Shown: positions 37,113 to 42,046 of the stretch, piece after piece
How positions within the stretch are numbered: position 1 is the stretch's first letter
Layout: every line of letters starts with the position of its first letter
Assembly (NCBI GenBank): GCA_018066075.1
Contig: JAGHSB010000018.1
Span: forward strand, 1-42,046
DNA from: Candidatus Treponema scatequi
Lineage (GTDB): Bacteria > Spirochaetota > Spirochaetia > Treponematales > Treponemataceae
Direction of reading: 5' to 3'
Length of the DNA stretch: 42,046 bases
The notes under the pieces: model-generated
The model's input: only the letters and a program-made list of their open reading frames with translations
What the model was told of the DNA's origin: nothing
Databases searched by the model: none
Position numbers and translations under genes: made by a program

Positions 37113-37841
37113 TTATTTCTGATATTTATCAAGTTCTTTCTGAATGCGCGCTTTTACAAGTTCTGCCATTTCAGTTGTTGAAAGGCCTTCGTATTCTTTT
37201 GGTGAAATAGGTTTAAGATAGTGAATCTGAATCGGATATGTAGTTCTGTATCCTTTGTCAAAAATTTTAAATGAATCAATTACGCAAACTGGTACAATCG
37301 GACACTTTGCACGTTTTGGACTTTTAAAACATCCTGTCTGAAATTTTGTAAGTTTTCCGTCTTCCTGTTCGTAGCCGCCTTCTGGAAAAACGAGATAGTT
37401 TATTCCACTCTTAAGTTCTTCTGTTACTTCGTCAAAACTCTTGAGCAGTTTATGCATTTTGCGATAATGAAGTTTCTTTGATTTGATCATCTTGCAGACT
37501 TCAGATATGAAAGGTCTGTGTGTTGCACGGTCATCAAGGATTACTCCGACTCTGCGTGGAAAACAGTACCAGATTGCAAGCGGGTCAAATTTTTCCTGAT
37601 GGTTGGAACAAAGATAAAAGCCGTCTTTCTTTGGAATATTTTCAAGTCCGTATGATTCAACTTTCAATCCTGATGTATCAATCAGAATTTTAATCAATTT
37701 AATGCATTCATCATATTTCTGCTGCGATGTAAATTTTTTGCTGTTTGCAACATACATCATTCGCGGATAATGACGCATTATTTTGATGAAGTTTCTTGTG
37801 AGTACTTTAAATAATATTGAAAAGCTTCTTCTTGTTGTCAC
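37113..37841 (-). CDS. plsC: 1-acyl-sn-glycerol-3-phosphate acyltransferase-like protein
   Basis: CSNHQEKFDPLAIW (NHxxxxD-type), FPEGGYEQEDGKLTKFQTG; GTG start overlapping the upstream TAG (TAGTG). Confidence 0.83.
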   Translation of the reverse strand: MTTRRSFSILFKVLTRNFIKIMRHYPRMMYVANSKKFTSQQKYDECIKLIKILIDTSGLKVESYGLENIPKKDGFYLCSNHQEKFDPLAIWYCFPRRVGVILDDRATHRPFISEVCKMIKSKKLHYRKMHKLLKSFDEVTEELKSGINYLVFPEGGYEQEDGKLTKFQTGCFKSPKRAKCPIVPVCVIDSFKIFDKGYRTTYPIQIHYLKPISPKEYEGLSTTEMAELVKARIQKELDKYQK

Positions 37842-39652
37842 TAAAGTGCACAGCCCCTGAACTCTTCGATTTTGTTAAACCCTTTTCGCTTCATGAAATC
37901 TTTAAGTCCATCTATTATTTCTACCATACTATTTGGATTTGCGAAAGTATTTGTTCCAACTTGTACGGCTGTGGCTCCGGCCATTATAAATTCCACAGCA
38001 TCCTGCCATGTTGCAATACCACCAATGGCAATAACCGGCACCTGCTTATTTATCGGCAAATTTTTAACTGCAGAACATACCTCATACACAAGACGAAGCG
38101 CTATCGGACGAACAGCAGGACCACCAAATCCAGCCTTCACTTTATCAAATACAGGACGACCCTTTTCGATATCAATTGCAACACCCTGGAAAGAATTGCA
38201 GAGAACGATTCCGTCAGCGCCAGCTTCGATACATGAAAGGGCAACTCCGACAACATCACTTGCCTGAGGAGTAAGTTTTACAATCAAAGGTTTTTTAGTA
38301 ATTTTTCTGATTGCCTTTGTCGCACTGGCAGCAGCCTGACAGCTCATTCCAAGAGCAGCACCGCCGGCAGATACGTTAGGACATGAAATGTTCAATTCGA
38401 TGATTGGAACATCTGTCTTGTCGAGAAGTTTTGCACCTTCTATATATGTATCAAGTGACGAACCTGAAAGATTTGCAATTGTCACTGGTTTTAATTTTAA
38501 CATTTCTGGAAGTTCATGTTCGATAAAATGCGGAATGCCAGGATTCTGAAGTCCGATTGAGTTCATGAGGCCTGAAGGAGTTTCCCAGAGACGAATGCCG
38601 CTGTTTCCCTGGCGAGGTTCGAGAGTGAGACCTTTGCTCGAAATTGCACCGAGTTTATTTACGTCAAATACATCGCGGTATTCTGTTCCGAATCCGAAAG
38701 TACCAGAGCTTCCGATTACAGGATTTGAAAGAACAACATCGCGAATTTTTACAGAGAGATCTGGTTTTACATTTTTATTTTTTCTTGCAGCGACAATCTG
38801 TTCTGCACAAGCAGATGTTTTTGAGAAAATTAATTTATCGCCTTCAAATACAGGACCATCTTTGCAGCAGCGTTTGTAACCGTCAACTGTTTCAATTGTA
38901 CATCCAAGGCATACGCCCATTCCACAAGCCATTCGGCTTTCCATGCTGAGATATGATTTAACATCTGCAGCTTTACAGATCGACTGAACATATGAAAGCA
39001 TTGGAAGTGGTCCGCATGCATAAACAATGTCGTATTCAGAAATCTTTTTTTCATCGAGCGCTGCACTGAGCATTCCTTTAATTCCGACTGAACCGTCATC
39101 AGTTGTAACGACTAATTTTTTGGCTTTGACATTTTTTACGCCATACTTTCCGCTTTTGAAACATGCATAAAAATCGTATGACTTTGGTTCGAGAGTTTCT
39201 GCAAATCCGGAAACTGGAGCAACACCGATTCCACCGCCGATGATACAGATTTTTGAATTCTTTTTTGGCTTAGGAAAAATATTTCCGAGCGGGCCGAGAA
39301 TGTCGACTGAATCATTTTTTTCGAATTCGCAAAGTTCTGTCGTGCCTTTGCCTTTTTTGAGAATTAAAAATTCGATTGAAGCATCGAACTTTCCTTTTTC
39401 TGTTTTGCTTTCACCGAGTATGTCTGTGTGATAAACAGAAATAGGACGACCTAAAAGACATTTTCCTTTTGTCGCACGAAGCATGTAAAACTGTCCTGCA
39501 ATCGGGAGTGATTTCTGTTTTGCAGTTACGTTTACTTTAATTGAAAAAACGCTTCCTTCTGGAACGGCACCTTTTACGATTGTGTTTGCACTTACAGTTC
39601 CCTGAGCATAAACCGGAATTGTATTTCCGTGACAGTCTTTTGTTTCAGCCAT
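37841..39652 (-). CDS. Fused dihydroorotate dehydrogenase: PyrK-like electron transfer domain plus PyrD (class 1B) catalytic domain
   Basis: N-terminal FAD/NAD module (GRPISVYH, GGGIGVAPV, CGPLPML), 2Fe-2S motif CGMGVCLGCTIETVDGYKRCCKDGPVF, then SVKIRDVVLSNPVIGSSGTFGFG, ELNISCPNVSAGG, VAIGGIATWQDAVEFIMAGATAVQVGT in one frame. Confidence 0.93.
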   Translation of the reverse strand: MAETKDCHGNTIPVYAQGTVSANTIVKGAVPEGSVFSIKVNVTAKQKSLPIAGQFYMLRATKGKCLLGRPISVYHTDILGESKTEKGKFDASIEFLILKKGKGTTELCEFEKNDSVDILGPLGNIFPKPKKNSKICIIGGGIGVAPVSGFAETLEPKSYDFYACFKSGKYGVKNVKAKKLVVTTDDGSVGIKGMLSAALDEKKISEYDIVYACGPLPMLSYVQSICKAADVKSYLSMESRMACGMGVCLGCTIETVDGYKRCCKDGPVFEGDKLIFSKTSACAEQIVAARKNKNVKPDLSVKIRDVVLSNPVIGSSGTFGFGTEYRDVFDVNKLGAISSKGLTLEPRQGNSGIRLWETPSGLMNSIGLQNPGIPHFIEHELPEMLKLKPVTIANLSGSSLDTYIEGAKLLDKTDVPIIELNISCPNVSAGGAALGMSCQAAASATKAIRKITKKPLIVKLTPQASDVVGVALSCIEAGADGIVLCNSFQGVAIDIEKGRPVFDKVKAGFGGPAVRPIALRLVYEVCSAVKNLPINKQVPVIAIGGIATWQDAVEFIMAGATAVQVGTNTFANPNSMVEIIDGLKDFMKRKGFNKIEEFRGCAL

Positions 39653-39711
39653 TTTTAATTCTCCATTAAAATAACTTTTTATATAAACGCAATCTCGCGA
39701 TAGCGTTCAAA

Positions 39712-40623
39712 TTAAAAACTCATCAATTCTTTTTTTGAATCGATTGCAGCTTTTGCACTTGCATCAATGATGTCATCCATTGTCAAAGTGTTTGCATTTC
39801 TCTTTTCTTCAAGCTCTGAATCTTTTTTCCAGGCGCACAAAATTCCACGTGAACTGTTTACAGTTCCACCGCATTTTTCCAAAAGGATTGCGCAGATTTT
39901 TGCAGCTCCACCCTGAGCACCGTATCCCGGAATTAAAAAGAAAACTTCAGGATATGCATCGCGAAGAGCACGTGCATCGCTTTCTTCTGTACAGCCGACT
40001 ACTGCTCCGACTGGAGAGCAGCCTTCATCAGGATATTCTTTTTTGCTTTCTGAAAGAATGTTGTTGAGTTCGTTTCCGACACGATCAAGTACACGACCAC
40101 CGTTTTTAAGTTCCTGCTGTTCAATGTCGACCATTCCAGGATTTGAAGTTCTGAGGAGAACAAAGATTCCTTTTGAACCGTTTGCAAGAGTTGTGTATTC
40201 TATGAAAGGTTTTAAAGTGTCAAAACCCATGTAAGGATTTATCGTAATAATGTCTGTCTCAAAATCGCCTTTGAAATGAGCACGCGCATAGGCTTGAGCA
40301 GTTGCAGCGATATCACCGCGCTTAACATCGCTGATAGCAACAAAGCCCGCATCACGAACAGCTTTCACTGTCTTTGCGTAAACTTCCATTCCCTTTAAGC
40401 CCATCGCTTCATAATAAGCAATCTGAATCTTAAAGCAGCATGCACTTTCATCTATTTTAATGCGTTCAATCAAGGCAAGATTGTAAGCTAGAACTGCATC
40501 TGCAGGCGATGAATAATTTTTGATAATGTTTTCTGGAATATAAGAAGGATCAGTATCAAGACCAACACAAAGCGGCCCGAATTTTCTGGCCGCATCCTGT
40601 AATTTCTGCATTGCGTGTTTCAT
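39712..40623 (-). CDS. pyrF: Orotidine 5'-phosphate decarboxylase (PyrF type 2)
   Basis: CVGLDTDPSYIP, VKAVRDAGFVAISDVKRGDIAATAQAYA, NPYMGFDTLKPF, IPGYGAQGG. Confidence 0.95.
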   Translation of the reverse strand: MKHAMQKLQDAARKFGPLCVGLDTDPSYIPENIIKNYSSPADAVLAYNLALIERIKIDESACCFKIQIAYYEAMGLKGMEVYAKTVKAVRDAGFVAISDVKRGDIAATAQAYARAHFKGDFETDIITINPYMGFDTLKPFIEYTTLANGSKGIFVLLRTSNPGMVDIEQQELKNGGRVLDRVGNELNNILSESKKEYPDEGCSPVGAVVGCTEESDARALRDAYPEVFFLIPGYGAQGGAAKICAILLEKCGGTVNSSRGILCAWKKDSELEEKRNANTLTMDDIIDASAKAAIDSKKELMSF

Positions 40624-40658
40624 AACTATAGTATAACAATTTTTGCAGATATTGACTA
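40624..40658 (-). promoter_or_regulatory. Promoter of pyrF, leaderless geometry
   Basis: Minus strand: TAGTCA (40658-40653), 17 bp, TATACT (40635-40630), 6 nt, ATG. Confidence 0.6.
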
Positions 40659-40681
40659 TAAGTTTTTTTCAGGTGAAATTT

Positions 40682-41377
40682 CTAAGGCCAGCGAACTGTT
40701 TCTGTTTTAACTTCTTCTGGTCCTGACCATTTTGATCTTGTCGTAATTACAATCTTACCTTTTTCATTATGACCACCAGACTGCCATTCACCTTTATAAA
40801 CATCATAAGTCATCTTTTCAAACTTAAACTCAACATAATTATAATCGCCGCCTTCCCAGAAAGTATCTGCAGCAACAATTTTCTCTATGCTGAGATCAGG
40901 AGTCACACTGCAGATATCAGAGTAAAAGCAAGATCCTGCTCCATATTTTGCATATCTACGCAAATTTAATATGCAACCCTTTCCAAGACTAACACCTTCT
41001 GCTTCTTCAAATTGTGGAGGCATATAAAAAGTTGCTTTACTTTCAGGAATAAACGAAACTTTCAGAAAATCACCGCTGAACCATCGGCCGCACATAAATC
41101 CAGTCTGACCGTCTTTTTTAATTTTATACCAGTTTGCATACGCATCATCTGCGTACATTTTTTCATCACACTTTGAAATTACTTCAACAATGTCTCCGGC
41201 TTTAACTTGAAACAATTTTTCATAATTAGTTCCCGGACCGCTTCTTACATTGATGACTTCTTCAGTTACAATGCACTTTCCTTTGTAACTGAAAGAATCA
41301 TGAAAAGTACTCCCGCCGGCAAACGCACAAATTCCAAATATAAAACAGACCGCAGACAAAAATATTTTTTTCGACAA
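40682..41377 (-). CDS. Secreted SH3-domain protein
   Basis: Likely TTG start at 41377 after AAGGAG gives signal peptide MSKKIFLSAVCFIFGICAFAGG; bacterial SH3 EEVINVRSGPGTNYEKLFQVKAGDIVEVIS. Confidence 0.8.
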   Translation of the reverse strand: MSKKIFLSAVCFIFGICAFAGGSTFHDSFSYKGKCIVTEEVINVRSGPGTNYEKLFQVKAGDIVEVISKCDEKMYADDAYANWYKIKKDGQTGFMCGRWFSGDFLKVSFIPESKATFYMPPQFEEAEGVSLGKGCILNLRRYAKYGAGSCFYSDICSVTPDLSIEKIVAADTFWEGGDYNYVEFKFEKMTYDVYKGEWQSGGHNEKGKIVITTRSKWSGPEEVKTETVRWP

Positions 41378-41401
41378 TATAAGATTTCTCCTTACCAAAA
41401 T

Positions 41402-41455
41402 CTCAATTGCAATACCTGGCTCAATCGTAATACCCGGCTCAATTGTAATACCAGA
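41402..41455. repeat. Three tandem 18-bp direct repeats
   Basis: CTCAATTGCAATACCTGG / CTCAATCGTAATACCCGG / CTCAATTGTAATACCAGA. Confidence 0.9.
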
Positions 41456-41456
41456 G

Positions 41457-42029
41457 TCACTCCTCGCGCAAACTCTCTTTCTCCTTCGGCATTATCTTAA
41501 TTCCAAGAAGCTCATCTTCTTTATCAACAAGATATGGAGCAGCTGCAATTTTCGCAAGTGTTTTTAACGTTTTTTCAAATTTCGATTTATCCGATTTTTT
41601 TGAAAGCCTTTCTATTTTACTTTTAATAAAATCTGTAACAATTTCGAGTGCTTCTTCATAATCTTCTGTGAGAATGTAAAGTTTTATGCAGAACATCTGA
41701 TTTATTGTACCTGCAAAACCGCCATACATAGTATTTGCTCTTTCATTTTCTGTATAGCTGTAAATATCAGCAGAAGAAAGCATGCTTCGAATCAATGCAC
41801 AATCAGCGCGATTACCAATATTCAAAAAGTGCTGATACTTTTTGCCATCCTGAACCTGCTCAAACATCTTGTCTTCAAAATCAGTATAATCAATTTTTTC
41901 TTCGCCAACATTATCTTTAATATCTTCATTTCTGATTTTATCAAAAACCTTATCAAGAAAAAATTTAACGATTAAAAACAAAATCCAAACAATTCCCAAA
42001 AAAATATATACTCTATATTTCAGAGGCAT
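41457..42029 (-). CDS. Hypothetical membrane-anchored protein, DUF2007-like
   Basis: N-terminal TM (YRVYIFLGIVWILFLIVKFFL); NIGNRADCALIRSMLSSADIYSYTENE resembles DUF2007-type signal-transducing domains. ATG 42029 after AGGAG. Confidence 0.65.
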   Translation of the reverse strand: MPLKYRVYIFLGIVWILFLIVKFFLDKVFDKIRNEDIKDNVGEEKIDYTDFEDKMFEQVQDGKKYQHFLNIGNRADCALIRSMLSSADIYSYTENERANTMYGGFAGTINQMFCIKLYILTEDYEEALEIVTDFIKSKIERLSKKSDKSKFEKTLKTLAKIAAAPYLVDKEDELLGIKIMPKEKESLREE

Positions 42030-42046
42030 ATTCAAGACTCCTGAAC

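Noticed and set aside
39689-39710. Inverted repeat AACGC...GCGTT between pyrF and the PyrK-PyrD gene as terminator
   Set aside because: Short imperfect stem with no T-tract in the direction of transcription.
1153-39848. AAATTCCAC as the KOPS motif for the FtsK encoded here
   Set aside because: The FtsK gamma domain looks conventional (RRLSIGYNRAARL), so a GGGNAGGG-like KOPS is more likely; kept only as a Chi-like/polar-word hypothesis.
41402-41455. CRISPR array
   Set aside because: 18-bp units are contiguous with no spacers and there are no cas genes in the window.

Overview
The window is a gene-dense, moderately AT-rich chromosomal segment. Gene content and protein style suggest a Treponema-like spirochaete; this is inferred from remembered families, not from a search. 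Almost everything is housekeeping metabolism. Identified genes include cysE (5' partial), radA, polyphosphate genes (ppx/gppA, ppk1), several glycosidases (MGH1/GH63-like, GH36, GH16), glycerate kinase, pfkA, ftsK, era, rluA-like, rpiA, a fused aroDE, fmt, def, hisD, plsC-like, a PyrK-PyrD fusion and pyrF. I see no CRISPR array, tRNA, rRNA, prophage, transposase or recognisable defence island. The non-ordinary signals are mostly non-coding: (1) a set of promoters placing -10 boxes 6-7 nt before ATGs that lack a Shine-Dalgarno (probable leaderless genes); (2) an inverted-repeat element built from 10-bp CRCAGATTAA units after the GH36 gene; (3) a 36-bp nested palindrome plus 21-bp-spaced direct repeats before the glycosidase/ppx/ppk cluster; (4) three tandem hairpins between cysE and a NusG-II-domain gene; (5) an over-represented, orientation-biased word, AAATTCCAC; (6) an 18-bp tandem repeat with possible relatives elsewhere. 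Protein-level oddities are the PyrK-PyrD fusion, two FMN alpha-hydroxy-acid dehydrogenase paralogs sharing a Cys cluster, and a PFK with GGNGS/PKTIDND motifs. No clearly new multi-gene system could be established from sequence alone.
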